46,313 nucleotides of DNA from Kineosporiaceae bacterium (GTDB lineage Bacteria; Actinomycetota; Actinomycetes; Actinomycetales; Kineosporiaceae). Of the stretch, positions 15,482 through 24,485 are shown one piece after another. Every line of letters begins with the position of its first letter. Position 1 is the first letter of the stretch. The stretch is taken from positions 1-46,313 of the forward strand of contig JAEUJN010000007.1 of assembly GCA_016794595.1 (NCBI GenBank), in the 5' to 3' direction. The notes under the pieces are model-generated. The model ran no database searches. It worked only from the letters and a program-made list of their open reading frames with translations, and had not been told where the DNA came from. The translations under genes and the position numbers were made by a program.

Positions 15482-17106
15482 TGAGTTCGCGTATCGAGAT
15501 CATCGGCCCGTCCTCGGGAGCGGCCCTGGGGACCGGTGAGTCCGGCAGTCCGGTCGAGGTGCTCGTCACGGCGGTGTCCACCACCGGTGACCTCCCGGCT
15601 GACCGCTCCACTGGCCCGGGCACCGGTCGCCCCACTGGCTCGGGCACCGATCGCCCCCGGCCGGTGCCCGACGAGGCCGGACGCCGAGCGGCTGCCGCCC
15701 ACGGCATCGACCTGGACGCCGTCCTGACCGCCGAGAAGGTGCGGGGCCGTGCCGGTGAGGTGATCCGGGTCCCGGTGCCTCCGCCGTCCGCCGGGGGGCA
15801 GGGGAGCGGCCTGCCCGCACGCTGGCTGCTGGTTGGGGTCGGTTCCGGCGAGCCCGGCGAGCTGCGCACGGCCGGGGCCGCCCTGGCCCGGGCCGTCCGC
15901 GGGCGCCGCGCGGTGGCCACCTCCCTGCTGGCCGGCCGGGGCCGTGAGCAGGTGCGCGCCGGGGTCGAGGGTCTGGTGCTCGGCGGGTACACGCCGCCGG
16001 CGACCGGCCGCAAGAACCGGGACGACGCCCGGCCGGCCGATCGGATCGACCTGCTCGACGGGCAGGCCGGTGGCGCTGCCGTGAGCCGAGCCGTGGCGCT
16101 GGGCCGGGCCCACGCCGAGGCCACGTGGACGGCGCGGGTGCTGGCGGCCACGCCGCCCTCGACCAAGACCCCGGCCTGGATGGTGGAGCAGGCACGGCAG
16201 GCGGCCGCGGAGCACCGGTTGTCGATCGAGGTCTGGGACGCCGACCGCCTGGCCGGCGAGGGATTCGGCGGTCTGGTCACGGTCGGCGCCGGTTCGGCGT
16301 CCCCGCCCGCGCTGGTGCGGCTGGAGTACCGCCCGGCCTCCCGGGAGCGGACGCAACGGCCCCAACGGCCGGTGGTGCTGGTGGGCAAAGGGATCACCTT
16401 CGACACCGGGGGCATCTCGCTCAAGCCCCGCGAGGCCATGGTGCCGATGAAGACCGACATGTCGGGGGCGGGGGCCGTGCTGGCCACCCTGGCCACCTGC
16501 CGCGACGCCGGGGTGAGGCACCGGGTGATCGGGCTGCTGCCGCTGGCCGAGAACGCGATCAGCGGGTCGGCCTACCGTCCCGGGGACGTGATCAGCGCCT
16601 ACGGCGGGCGCAGCGTCGAGATCGCCAACACCGACGCCGAGGGCCGGCTGGTGCTCGCCGACGCGATCGCCTACGCCGACGCCCGGCTCGATCCGCGGCT
16701 GATCATCGACGTGGCCACCCTGACCGGTGCGGTGACCTCCGGCCTGGGCCGGCGCCACGCCGGGCTGTTCACCGCCGACGAGGCCATCGCCCGGGGGGTG
16801 CAGGCCGCTGCCGACGCCAGTGGCGAGCGGGTGTGGCGGCTGCCGCTGGTCGAGGACTACACGGTGGCGCTGCGCTCGGACGTGGCCGACCTGCGGCACG
16901 TGCCACTGGATGCCGGCATCGGCGGCGGCGCGATCACCGCGGCCCTGTTCCTGCGCAGCTTCGCCGGCACCCGGCGCTGGGCACACCTGGACATCGCCGG
17001 GGTGGCCCGCTCGGACAAGGACGAGAACGAGGTGTGCAAGGGCGCCACCGGGTTCGGGGCGCGGCTGCTGCTGCGCTGGCTGGAGGAACTGCGCGCCGGC
17101 GGCTGA
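15481..17106 (+). CDS. pepA: Leucyl aminopeptidase (M17 family)
   Basis: 541 residues. The C-terminal catalytic half carries the M17 signatures: GKGITFDTGGISLKPREAM with the metal-binding lysine and aspartate, MKTDMSGAGAVLAT, and NTDAEGRLVLADAIAYA with the Asp and Glu ligands and catalytic Arg. The N-terminal macro-like domain (about 1-190) is divergent, as usual, and includes a Gly/Pro/Thr-rich insert near residues 35-60. Acts in cytoplasmic peptide turnover, releasing N-terminal leucine and other residues. Transcribed alone after a strong hairpin. In most actinobacteria pepA sits near glycine-cleavage or lipoate genes; none are seen here. Confidence 0.94.
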   Translation: MSSRIEIIGPSSGAALGTGESGSPVEVLVTAVSTTGDLPADRSTGPGTGRPTGSGTDRPRPVPDEAGRRAAAAHGIDLDAVLTAEKVRGRAGEVIRVPVPPPSAGGQGSGLPARWLLVGVGSGEPGELRTAGAALARAVRGRRAVATSLLAGRGREQVRAGVEGLVLGGYTPPATGRKNRDDARPADRIDLLDGQAGGAAVSRAVALGRAHAEATWTARVLAATPPSTKTPAWMVEQARQAAAEHRLSIEVWDADRLAGEGFGGLVTVGAGSASPPALVRLEYRPASRERTQRPQRPVVLVGKGITFDTGGISLKPREAMVPMKTDMSGAGAVLATLATCRDAGVRHRVIGLLPLAENAISGSAYRPGDVISAYGGRSVEIANTDAEGRLVLADAIAYADARLDPRLIIDVATLTGAVTSGLGRRHAGLFTADEAIARGVQAAADASGERVWRLPLVEDYTVALRSDVADLRHVPLDAGIGGGAITAALFLRSFAGTRRWAHLDIAGVARSDKDENEVCKGATGFGARLLLRWLEELRAGG

Positions 17107-17158
17107 CGTCGCGGCCGTCGAAGGTGTGGGCCGGACCCGCCCGGGTAGTCCGCTCACC

Positions 17159-18343
17159 ATGCGAGCACTGACCTGGCAAGGCCGGCGAGACGTGCGTGTC
17201 GAGCAGGTTGCCGATCCCCGGATCGAGGAACCCACCGACGCCGTGATCCGCGTGACCTCGACCGCGATCTGCGGTTCCGATCTGCACCTGTACGAGGTGC
17301 TGGGCCCGTACCTGACCCCGGGCGACATCCTGGGTCACGAGGCGATGGGGGTGGTCGAGGAGGTCGGCGCGGACGCGGCCGGGCACCTGAGCGTCGGCCA
17401 GCGCGTCGTCGTCCCGTTCAACATCGCCTGCGGCTCCTGCTGGATGTGCCGGGGCGGACTGTACGCCCAGTGCGAGACCACCCAGAACCGCGAGCAGGAC
17501 ACCGGCGCCCGGCTGTTCGGCTACACCAGCCTGTACGGCTCTGTCCCCGGAGGCCAGGCCGAGTACCTGCGGGTGCCGCAGGCGCACTTCGGGCCGGTCC
17601 CGGACGGGGTGCCCGACGAGCGCTACCTGTTCCTGTCCGACGTCGTGCCCACGGCCTGGCAGGCCGTGGAGTACGCCGAGGTCCCCCCTGGCGGCAGCCT
17701 CGCGGTCCTCGGGCTGGGACCCGTCGGCCAGCTGTGTGTGCGGATCGCCCGGCTGCGGGGCATCGAGGTGTTCGGCGTCGACCGGGTGCCCGAGCGGCTC
17801 GAACTGGCCGCGGGGTTCGGGGCCACGGCGATCGACCTGTCGGTCGTGGACGACGTCCCCACCGCGCTGCGCGAACTCACCGCCGGTCGGGGTCCGGACG
17901 GCGTCGTGGACGCCGTCGGCATGGAGGCCCACGGGTCCCCGGCCGCCCACGCCGCCCAGGGACTGGTGGGCATGCTGCCGGACGCCATGGCCAGGCCGCT
18001 GATGGAGCATGCCGCGATCGACCGGCTGGATGCCCTGGTGACCGCGATCGAGAGCGTCCGTCGCAGCGGCACGGTCTCGATCAGCGGGGTCTACGGCGGC
18101 ACCGTCGACCCGCTGCCGATGCGCCGGATGTTCGACAAGGGGATCACCCTGCGCATGGGTCAGTGCCACGTGCACCGTTGGCTGCCCGAGGTGCTCGAGC
18201 TGATGGCCGACGGCAGCGACCCGCTGGACCTGGACGGCTTCGCCACCCATCGGGTGCCGCTGTCCCAGGCCCCGGAGGCCTACCAGCTGTTCCAGGCCAA
18301 GAAGGACGGCTGCCTCAAGGTCGTCCTCGACCCGGCTGCCTGA
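17159..18343 (+). CDS. Zinc-dependent alcohol/formaldehyde dehydrogenase (MDR family)
   Basis: 394 residues from the ATG reading MRALTWQGRRDVRVEQVADP. The longer frame upstream overlaps pepA and is not real. Catalytic zinc site ICGSDLHLY plus GHEAMGVVEEVG. A structural-zinc region follows: CGSCWMCRGGLYAQC. The Rossmann motif is LGLGPVGQLCVRIA, followed by an acidic residue (FGVDRV), which points to NAD(H). The length and the insert around residues 240-290 (HGSPAAHAAQGLVG) resemble glutathione-independent formaldehyde dehydrogenase-type enzymes common in actinobacteria. The substrate is unknown. The SDR-SRPBCC gene starts 12 bp later, so they probably form an operon. Confidence 0.88.
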   Translation: MRALTWQGRRDVRVEQVADPRIEEPTDAVIRVTSTAICGSDLHLYEVLGPYLTPGDILGHEAMGVVEEVGADAAGHLSVGQRVVVPFNIACGSCWMCRGGLYAQCETTQNREQDTGARLFGYTSLYGSVPGGQAEYLRVPQAHFGPVPDGVPDERYLFLSDVVPTAWQAVEYAEVPPGGSLAVLGLGPVGQLCVRIARLRGIEVFGVDRVPERLELAAGFGATAIDLSVVDDVPTALRELTAGRGPDGVVDAVGMEAHGSPAAHAAQGLVGMLPDAMARPLMEHAAIDRLDALVTAIESVRRSGTVSISGVYGGTVDPLPMRRMFDKGITLRMGQCHVHRWLPEVLELMADGSDPLDLDGFATHRVPLSQAPEAYQLFQAKKDGCLKVVLDPAA

Positions 18344-18355
18344 GGAGCACCGATC

Positions 18356-19807
18356 ATGACGATGGCCGACATCCAACGACTCCACGGGCGAGTGGTCCTG
18401 ATCACCGGCGCCTCCAGCGGCATCGGGCGGGCCACGGCGCTGCGACTGGCCAGGGCTGGTGCCCGCCTGGTGCTCGTGGCCCGCTCGGCAGACGAACTCG
18501 AGGACGTGGTGCGCGAGTGCCGCTCGGTTGCGGCGAGTTCCCTGCCGGTGGTGGCCGACGTGGCCGACCCCGGGGACGTCGAGCGGGCGATGCAGGCCGC
18601 CGAGACCGAGTTCGGAGGGCTGGACGCCGTCGTCCACTCGGCCGGGGTGGCGGGCTACGGCCGGCTCGAGCAGATCCCGGCCGAGGTCTTCGACGCCGTG
18701 GTCAGGAGCACGTTCACCGGCACCGTCACCGTGCTGCGGGCCGCGGTTCAGCGGTTCCGCGCGCGCCGCGAGGGCCGCATCGTCGTCCTCGGCTCGGTGC
18801 TGGGACAGATCGCCGTCCCGCAGATGAGCCCGTACGTGGCGTCCAAGTGGGGCGTGCACGGGCTGGTGCGCAGCACCCAGCAGGAACTGCGTGACGAGCC
18901 GGACGTCCACCTCAGCCTGATCTCCCCGGCGGGGGTGGACACCCCGATCTACACCCGGGCGGCCACCTATCTGGGCCGTCACGGCCGGCCGGTGCCGCCG
19001 GTCCGCTCGGCCGACAGCGTGGCCGCCCAGGTGGTTCGCGCCCTGGTGGCACCGCGTCGCGAGATCCGGGGGATCACCAGCTCGGCGCTGGTCGCCGCCT
19101 TCCGGCTGGCGCCGGCCGCCTTCGATGCCGTGGCCGGCCCCGCACTGCGGGCGGTCGGGATGAGCCGCCGCGACGGCGTGCCCCCGACGCCGGGGAACGC
19201 GTTCGTGCCGATCCGGCAGGAGCCGGTGGCCCAGGTGCCGCCGGCGGACGGCGTCCCGCAGGTGAGCCGGCGCGTCGACGCCTCGGCCGAGGCGGTCTGG
19301 CGGGTGCTGGCCGACGGCTGGCAGTACGCCACCTGGGTGGTGGGTGCCTCCCGCATGCGGGCGGTGGACGACACCTGGCCCGAGCCCGGCAGCCGGCTGC
19401 ACCACTCGGTCGGGCTGTGGCCCCTGGTGGTCGACGACGTCACCGAGGTGTTGGCCGCGGCCGCGTGCCGCGAGCTGGTGCTCCAGGCCCGGGGCTGGCC
19501 CCTGGGGGAGGCCCGGGTGAGGATCACCCTGACCCCGGGGGATCCCGCCGACGGCTCGCCCACGTGCACCGTGACCTTGAGCGAGGACGCCACCACCGGC
19601 CCCGGGCGCCTGGTCCCGCGGGTGGTGCGCCAACCGGTGATCCGCCTGCGCAACGTCGAGGCCCTGCGCCGACTGGCCCTGCTCGCCGAGGGACGCCGGT
19701 CGACCGCCGCCCCCTCGTCGGCCCCCTCGGCGGCACCCTCCGGTGCCCCCTCGGCGGGCAACGGCATCACTCCGACCGCAGCAGCCGAGCCCACGCCGTC
19801 CGGGTGA
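18356..19807 (+). CDS. SDR oxidoreductase fused to SRPBCC domain
   Basis: 483 residues. Residues about 8-255 form a classical short-chain dehydrogenase: VVLITGASSGIGRATALRLA (cofactor glycines), VVHSAGVAGYG, the catalytic serine in VLGSVLGQ and the YxxxK motif in PYVASKWGVHG. Residues about 300-450 form an SRPBCC domain: VSRRVDASAEAVWRVLADGW, ... RLHHSVGLWPLVVDDVTEVL. A Ser/Pro/Ala-rich tail ends the protein. Shine-Dalgarno GAGGAG lies before the ATG. The last 41 bp overlap tail-to-tail with the phytoene-dehydrogenase-like gene. SDR and ligand-binding domains in one chain suggest that the SRPBCC part presents or sequesters a hydrophobic substrate; this is inference. Confidence 0.88.
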   Translation: MTMADIQRLHGRVVLITGASSGIGRATALRLARAGARLVLVARSADELEDVVRECRSVAASSLPVVADVADPGDVERAMQAAETEFGGLDAVVHSAGVAGYGRLEQIPAEVFDAVVRSTFTGTVTVLRAAVQRFRARREGRIVVLGSVLGQIAVPQMSPYVASKWGVHGLVRSTQQELRDEPDVHLSLISPAGVDTPIYTRAATYLGRHGRPVPPVRSADSVAAQVVRALVAPRREIRGITSSALVAAFRLAPAAFDAVAGPALRAVGMSRRDGVPPTPGNAFVPIRQEPVAQVPPADGVPQVSRRVDASAEAVWRVLADGWQYATWVVGASRMRAVDDTWPEPGSRLHHSVGLWPLVVDDVTEVLAAAACRELVLQARGWPLGEARVRITLTPGDPADGSPTCTVTLSEDATTGPGRLVPRVVRQPVIRLRNVEALRRLALLAEGRRSTAAPSSAPSAAPSGAPSAGNGITPTAAAEPTPSG

Positions 19808-21443
19808 GCCGGCGCCGGACCACGCCGGCGCGGCCGTGGGCTCCCAGCGCGGCTCGCGCGGCGTTCCACCCGCACGCCCCGTGCACGCCGCCGCCCGGGT
19901 GGGCCGACGCCCCGGCCAGGTAGAGGCCCTCGATCACGGTCTCCGGGCGGCCGAGGCCCACCGTGGGACGGAAGATCAGCTGCTGGTGCAGGGCCGAGGT
20001 GCCGGCGTTCACCGCGCCGCGCACCAGGTTGGCGTTGGCCGCCTCCAGGTCGGCCGGGGTCTGGACGTGCCGGGCGAGCACGCGCCCGGTGAATCCCGGG
20101 GCAACCCGCTCGACGGCGTCCTGGATCGCCAGGACGTGCGCCTCGACGTCCGGGGCGGACCGTGCCAGGGCGAACGGCAGGTGGCTGTACGCCCAGGCCG
20201 ACTCGGTGCCGGCCGGGGAACGGCTCGGATCAGCGGTGGTCATCTGGCCGAACAGCACGAACGGGCGCTCGGGACGCCGGCCCGCGGCCAGGTCGGCGCC
20301 CAGGTCCAGCAGCCCCTCCTGATCGGCGCCGAGGTGAACGGTGCCCGCCAGCGCCGCGCCCGGGGCCGACCAGGGCACCCTGGCCTCCAGGGCCCAGTTG
20401 AGCTTGACCGTGGCGTCGTCCCACTGGAACCGGTCGAGGTCGCGCAGCAGTCGCGCGGGCAGCGTCTGCGGCGCCAGCAGCCCGCGGTAGAGCAGCGGCG
20501 CGGCCACCGCGGCCAGCACGGCCCGGCGCGCGCGGATCACGCTGCCGTCCTCCAGCCGGACGCCGCGGGCCCGGCCGCCGGGCACCTCGACCTGCTGCAC
20601 GGCCCGGCCGCACCGCAGTTGCACCCCGGCGGCCCGGGCCCGGGACGCGAGGGCGGCGGCCAGCCGGCCGGCGCCCCCGGCGGGCACCGGGAAGCCGACA
20701 TCCTGGGCGAGCATCGCCAGCAGCCACCCGAACAGTCCGCTGCCCGCGGCGAGCGGCGGCAGGTCGGTGTGCAGCGCGTTGCCGGTGATCAGCAGCGGGC
20801 CCCCCTGGCCGCGGAAGTGCTCCCGGCCGAGCCGGTGGGCGGGCAGCACGGCCAGGCGGGCCAGGTCGGCCGCCCCGGCCAGGTGCAGCCGGCGCAGGGC
20901 GCGCACCACGGAGCGCACCGGCGGGAAGGGAGTGAACAGGGCGTCCAGCAGTGGCTCGCGCAGGCGCTGCCAGTCGGCCACCAGCGACAGCCACGCCTCG
21001 CCGTCCCCGGCGGCGAAGGCGTCCACCTCGGACGCCGTGCGCTCGGGATCCGGGTGCACCACGACGGCGCGGCCGTCGTCGAGGGCATGGGCCAGCACGG
21101 CCGGGGAGCGGCGCCAGGTCAGGCCGTGGGCGGCCAGGTCGAGGTCGCGGATCACCGGACTGGCGGCGGCGAGCGGGTAGAAGGCGCTGAACAGATCGGT
21201 GACGAACCCGGGTCGGGTGACCTCGGCACTGCGCACGGCGCCGCCCACCTCGTCGGCGGCCTCGACCAGGACGACGTCCCAGCCGGCGTCCGCCAGGGCG
21301 ATGGCGGCGACCAGACCGTTCGGGCCTGCGCCCACGACGACCGCGTCGCAGTGCTGGACGGCGGCCGGACGGCCCGTGCCCGGGGGGACGCTGCTCGGGG
21401 TCACCGGGTTCGCCCGTGCACGGGTCGGTCGCGCCTGCTCCAT
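19767..21443 (-). CDS. Phytoene-dehydrogenase-like FAD/NAD(P) oxidoreductase
   Basis: 558 residues from ATG (a GTG codon directly before it is an equal alternative). The Rossmann motif for FAD begins near residue 34: DAVVVGAGPNGLVAAIALAD, then VLVEAADEVGGAVRS. The C terminus has the second FAD motif GLYLAGASAHPGGGVHGACG, which identifies the CrtI/phytoene desaturase-related superfamily. No phytoene synthase or other carotenoid gene lies in the window, so carotenoid work is not supported; many such proteins act on unknown lipids or quinones. The 3' end overlaps the SDR-SRPBCC gene by 41 bp on the opposite strand. Confidence 0.9.
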   Translation of the reverse strand: MEQARPTRARANPVTPSSVPPGTGRPAAVQHCDAVVVGAGPNGLVAAIALADAGWDVVLVEAADEVGGAVRSAEVTRPGFVTDLFSAFYPLAAASPVIRDLDLAAHGLTWRRSPAVLAHALDDGRAVVVHPDPERTASEVDAFAAGDGEAWLSLVADWQRLREPLLDALFTPFPPVRSVVRALRRLHLAGAADLARLAVLPAHRLGREHFRGQGGPLLITGNALHTDLPPLAAGSGLFGWLLAMLAQDVGFPVPAGGAGRLAAALASRARAAGVQLRCGRAVQQVEVPGGRARGVRLEDGSVIRARRAVLAAVAAPLLYRGLLAPQTLPARLLRDLDRFQWDDATVKLNWALEARVPWSAPGAALAGTVHLGADQEGLLDLGADLAAGRRPERPFVLFGQMTTADPSRSPAGTESAWAYSHLPFALARSAPDVEAHVLAIQDAVERVAPGFTGRVLARHVQTPADLEAANANLVRGAVNAGTSALHQQLIFRPTVGLGRPETVIEGLYLAGASAHPGGGVHGACGWNAARAALGAHGRAGVVRRRLTRTAWARLLRSE

Positions 21444-21523
21444 CACGTCCGGCTACCCCGGCTCGTCCGGCTCATGCCCACGGCGCCGGCCCCGGCGGGA
21501 TCCCCCGCATACCCTTGACGGCC

Positions 21524-21871
21524 CTATTCGGCGCCCGGACCGGCGCCGGCACGGAAACCCTCCGGACCCTCGGCGACCGCGACCACCTCGAACGGGGCGA
21601 TCTCGATCGGTGGGGAGCCGATCATCACGGTGCCCGGTGCGGTCTCGGCGATCGCGGTGAACGAGGCCTGGAAGGCGTCCCGGGCGGCGGCCGTGGCGAA
21701 GACGTACGTGCCCTCGAACCACTCCCCAGGGGCCATGCGCCAGGTCTTGAACCGCAGCCCTTCGAGCTGGGTGAACCGGGCCAGGGACTCCCCGACCACG
21801 TAGTCGCGCAGCCGTTGGTCGGTTCCCTCGGGGGCGGCGCTCAGTGGCCAGCGTGCAATGAGTCCGTACAT
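21524..21871 (-). CDS. Small conserved protein, possibly YdhR/ABM-like
   Basis: 115 residues, MYGLIARWPLSAAPEGTDQR at the start. The pattern of a first strand, then a helix with RLRDYVVGESLARFTQLEGL, then KTWRMAPGEWFEGTYVF and a second helix AARDAFQASFTAIAE resembles the dimeric alpha-beta barrel of YdhR-type putative monooxygenases, where strand residues such as KxW and the F-G-x-Y-x-F segment are typical. No catalytic assignment is possible. Upstream of the phytoene-dehydrogenase-like gene on the same strand with 80 bp between, so possibly co-transcribed. Confidence 0.7.
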   Translation of the reverse strand: MYGLIARWPLSAAPEGTDQRLRDYVVGESLARFTQLEGLRFKTWRMAPGEWFEGTYVFATAAARDAFQASFTAIAETAPGTVMIGSPPIEIAPFEVVAVAEGPEGFRAGAGPGAE

Positions 21872-21908
21872 GGCCTCACCCTAACCACGGCCGGTTCCGG
21901 ACGGCCGA

Positions 21909-24485
21909 TCAGCCCAGCCCGAGGTCGAAGCTCAGGTCGCTGTTCCCGGCGTAGACCTGGTGCACCTCGGCGGCGACCACGTTGGTTCCCGCGCGCAGTG
22001 CCGTGGCCGGCACGGAGTAGGTCTTCACCTTCTCGTCGCCGGCGTCCACCCAGGTGGTGCTCTTGGTCTCGGGCCCGACCGGTCCGGCGGGCATGTTCAC
22101 CCGGGTCAGCTCGATCCCGTTGAGGTACACCACCGCACCGTCATCGGCGGCCAGGGACAGGGTGAGCCCGCCCGCGTGCGCCGCCGGGTCGGCCACGGTG
22201 AAGGACCGGGTGAAGTAGTACGTGGTCCGCCCCGGGGTGAGCGGGGTCTTCTCGTCGCCGTCCCCGAACCCGAACTGGGCCTGCCCCGTGGCCCCACCGA
22301 CGATTCCCGACGTCCACCCGGCCGGCTCCCCGGCACCGGAGTCGGTGTGGGTCCAGGTCGACCCGAGTGGCACCAGGCCGTCCACGGCCGGCGCCCCCGA
22401 GGGGCTCGGTGCGGCGGAGGGTGCGGCGGAGGCGGTTGCCGAGGCCGAAGCGGACGCCGAGGGCTGGGCCACCCCCGGGATCACCTGGTCGGAGGAGGCG
22501 ACGTCGAGGTCGAAGGCCAGGTCGCTGTTGCCGCTCCACACGTTGTGCACCTCGACTGCGAGCACGTTGGTGCCCTTGACCAGGGCGGAGGCGGGAACGG
22601 TGTGCACGGTGAAGTTCTCGGCCTCCCCGCCGCGCCACGTGCTGGCCGGCGTCTCGGCGGTGACGGTGCCCGCGGGCAGGTTGTCGCGCAGGATCTCGGT
22701 GCCGTTGAGGTAGACCACCGCGCCGTCGTCCGCCTTCAGCTTCACGGCCAGGGACGGCGGGAGGGTGCCGTTCAGCTCGAAGCGCGTCCGGGCGTAGTAG
22801 GTGGTGTGGCCGGCGGCCAGGGTGGTCTTCTCGGCGCTGCCGAAGCCGAGGGGGGCCGGGCCCTTCCTCCACGCTGCGTCGTCGAAGCCGGGCTCGCGCC
22901 AGGCCGTGCCGAGGTCGGTGCCGGCATCGGAGTAGGACCAGCTCGCCCCGGCGGACAGGTACCGGTCGGCGCCGACCTGGGGCTGGGCCGCCGGGTCGAA
23001 GCCCTTCGGGCACAGCTTGGCGAAACCGCCCAGCCAGCGGGCGCGGCCGTGGTCCACGCCCCCGACGTGGAAGTCGCCACCGACGTACAGGCAGCCGTTG
23101 GTGTCGCTGGTCACCGCCCAGGTGCCGTCCCGGGGGGAGTTGATGTCCGGCAGGAAGTTCTCGATCAGCCCACCGGTGGTGGCGTCGTAGGCCATCACCA
23201 GCCGGTGCGGGGTGAACCGGTTGGTGTAGGAGGAGAAGTGGTTGACGTAGCCGTTGCGCTCGGAGTACGTGCAGTGGCACCCGGCGAAGACCACGGAGCC
23301 GATCCGCACCCCGACCTGGAATGCCCCGCCGGCGAAGCTGCCCTTGTAGGCGAAGGCGGCGTTGCCGTAGCCGGCGTGGTGATACCCCAGCATCGTGTGG
23401 TCGCCGGGGGAGAGCACCTGCAGGATGTGCTGCTCGCCGACCGCGAACACCAGACCGTTGCCGACCGTGGCGTCGAAGAACTCCGGCTGCGATCCCGGCA
23501 GGTTGCGGGGAATGGCCTTCATCCCCGGCACCGAGGCGCCGGTGGCGTCGTCCACGGTGTGGAAGTAGCCGCTGCCGGCCAGCCCGTTGACGGCGGTGAA
23601 GAACCCGGCGAGGTTCACCTGGTGGGTGGCGGCGTCCGCGTCGATGCCCCACACCGAGGAGCCGGTGACGGCCGGCTTCCAGGTCGCATCGACGGTGCCG
23701 GACGGCGAGGTGAACCGGCCCGCCTTGTAGGCGGTGATCCGGGTGGCCGCAGCGCCCACGAGGTGGGAGAAGTTGCCCGCGACGTACAGGGCGCCGTTCT
23801 CCACGTCCAGGTCGCGCACCATGGCCCGGGCGGTCGACCAGGGTCGCTCGACGGCCCCGGCGAAGGAGTCGTCGATCGCCCCGGTGAGCGGGTCGAGCGC
23901 GACCAGTCCGGTGCGTGGCCGGCCGTTGACGGTCTCGAACTCACCACCCACGATCAGCTTGCCGCCGTAGACCGCGAGGGAGTAGGCGACCCGGTCCAGG
24001 GTCGGGCGCCAGGTGCTGATCCAGGCGCCGGTGTTGACGTCGAAGGCGGCGATGTACGGCTGGGGGATGGGGGTGGCGGTCTTGTCCTGCTGAACGGTGA
24101 GGAAGCCGCCGGCGACGAACATGCGGCCGCCGACCTGGGCGAAGTCCCACACCAGGACGTCCAGGGTCGAGGTCTGGGTGGCGGCGGAGTTCAGCCCCGA
24201 GACCCCCCAGGTCGTCACCGGGACCAGGTCGAGGTTGTCCAGGGCGACCGGCGTCGGCTGGGGGTCGGCGGCTGCCACTGCCGGTGCTGCGGGTGCCGCT
24301 GCCGCTGCCGGTGCCGCTGTGGCCACCTCGGTGAGGGTGGCCAGGCCGGTTGCCGCGCTGAGCAGGGCGGCCACGGTGCCGGTCAGTGCGAGGCAGGCAC
24401 TGGCCCGAGGCATGACCCGCCGCATGACGCGCCGCCGGATCCGGGATCGGGTCCGGGCTGGCCGGCCGGGCCGGGGGCGGCTCAC
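21909..24485 (-). CDS. Secreted beta-propeller protein with two jelly-roll domains
   Basis: 858 residues. An Arg-rich N terminus with a hydrophobic core (ACLALTGTVAALLSAATGLA) gives a long signal peptide. Residues about 75-490 show repeats with blade motifs such as MFVAGGFLTV, LIVGGEFETVNG, LYVAGNFSHLVG, VNLAGFFTAVNG and LYVGGDFHVGG, like the delta-60 type propeller. Two similar galactose-binding-like jelly rolls follow (about 500-650 and 705-858); both contain LxADDGAVVYLNG and a terminal GTNV.A.EVH..ySGNSDL.FDL pattern. A Ser/Ala/Pro linker separates them. The GTG start overlaps the stop of the upstream lipoprotein gene by 4 bp. Probably a surface or matrix protein that binds polysaccharide; no enzyme motif is visible. 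Confidence 0.85.
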   Translation of the reverse strand: MSRPRPGRPARTRSRIRRRVMRRVMPRASACLALTGTVAALLSAATGLATLTEVATAAPAAAAAPAAPAVAAADPQPTPVALDNLDLVPVTTWGVSGLNSAATQTSTLDVLVWDFAQVGGRMFVAGGFLTVQQDKTATPIPQPYIAAFDVNTGAWISTWRPTLDRVAYSLAVYGGKLIVGGEFETVNGRPRTGLVALDPLTGAIDDSFAGAVERPWSTARAMVRDLDVENGALYVAGNFSHLVGAAATRITAYKAGRFTSPSGTVDATWKPAVTGSSVWGIDADAATHQVNLAGFFTAVNGLAGSGYFHTVDDATGASVPGMKAIPRNLPGSQPEFFDATVGNGLVFAVGEQHILQVLSPGDHTMLGYHHAGYGNAAFAYKGSFAGGAFQVGVRIGSVVFAGCHCTYSERNGYVNHFSSYTNRFTPHRLVMAYDATTGGLIENFLPDINSPRDGTWAVTSDTNGCLYVGGDFHVGGVDHGRARWLGGFAKLCPKGFDPAAQPQVGADRYLSAGASWSYSDAGTDLGTAWREPGFDDAAWRKGPAPLGFGSAEKTTLAAGHTTYYARTRFELNGTLPPSLAVKLKADDGAVVYLNGTEILRDNLPAGTVTAETPASTWRGGEAENFTVHTVPASALVKGTNVLAVEVHNVWSGNSDLAFDLDVASSDQVIPGVAQPSASASASATASAAPSAAPSPSGAPAVDGLVPLGSTWTHTDSGAGEPAGWTSGIVGGATGQAQFGFGDGDEKTPLTPGRTTYYFTRSFTVADPAAHAGGLTLSLAADDGAVVYLNGIELTRVNMPAGPVGPETKSTTWVDAGDEKVKTYSVPATALRAGTNVVAAEVHQVYAGNSDLSFDLGLG

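Noticed and set aside
19767-21443. Carotenoid biosynthesis locus
   Set aside because: Only a CrtI-superfamily protein is present; no phytoene synthase, cyclase or prenyl transferase nearby.
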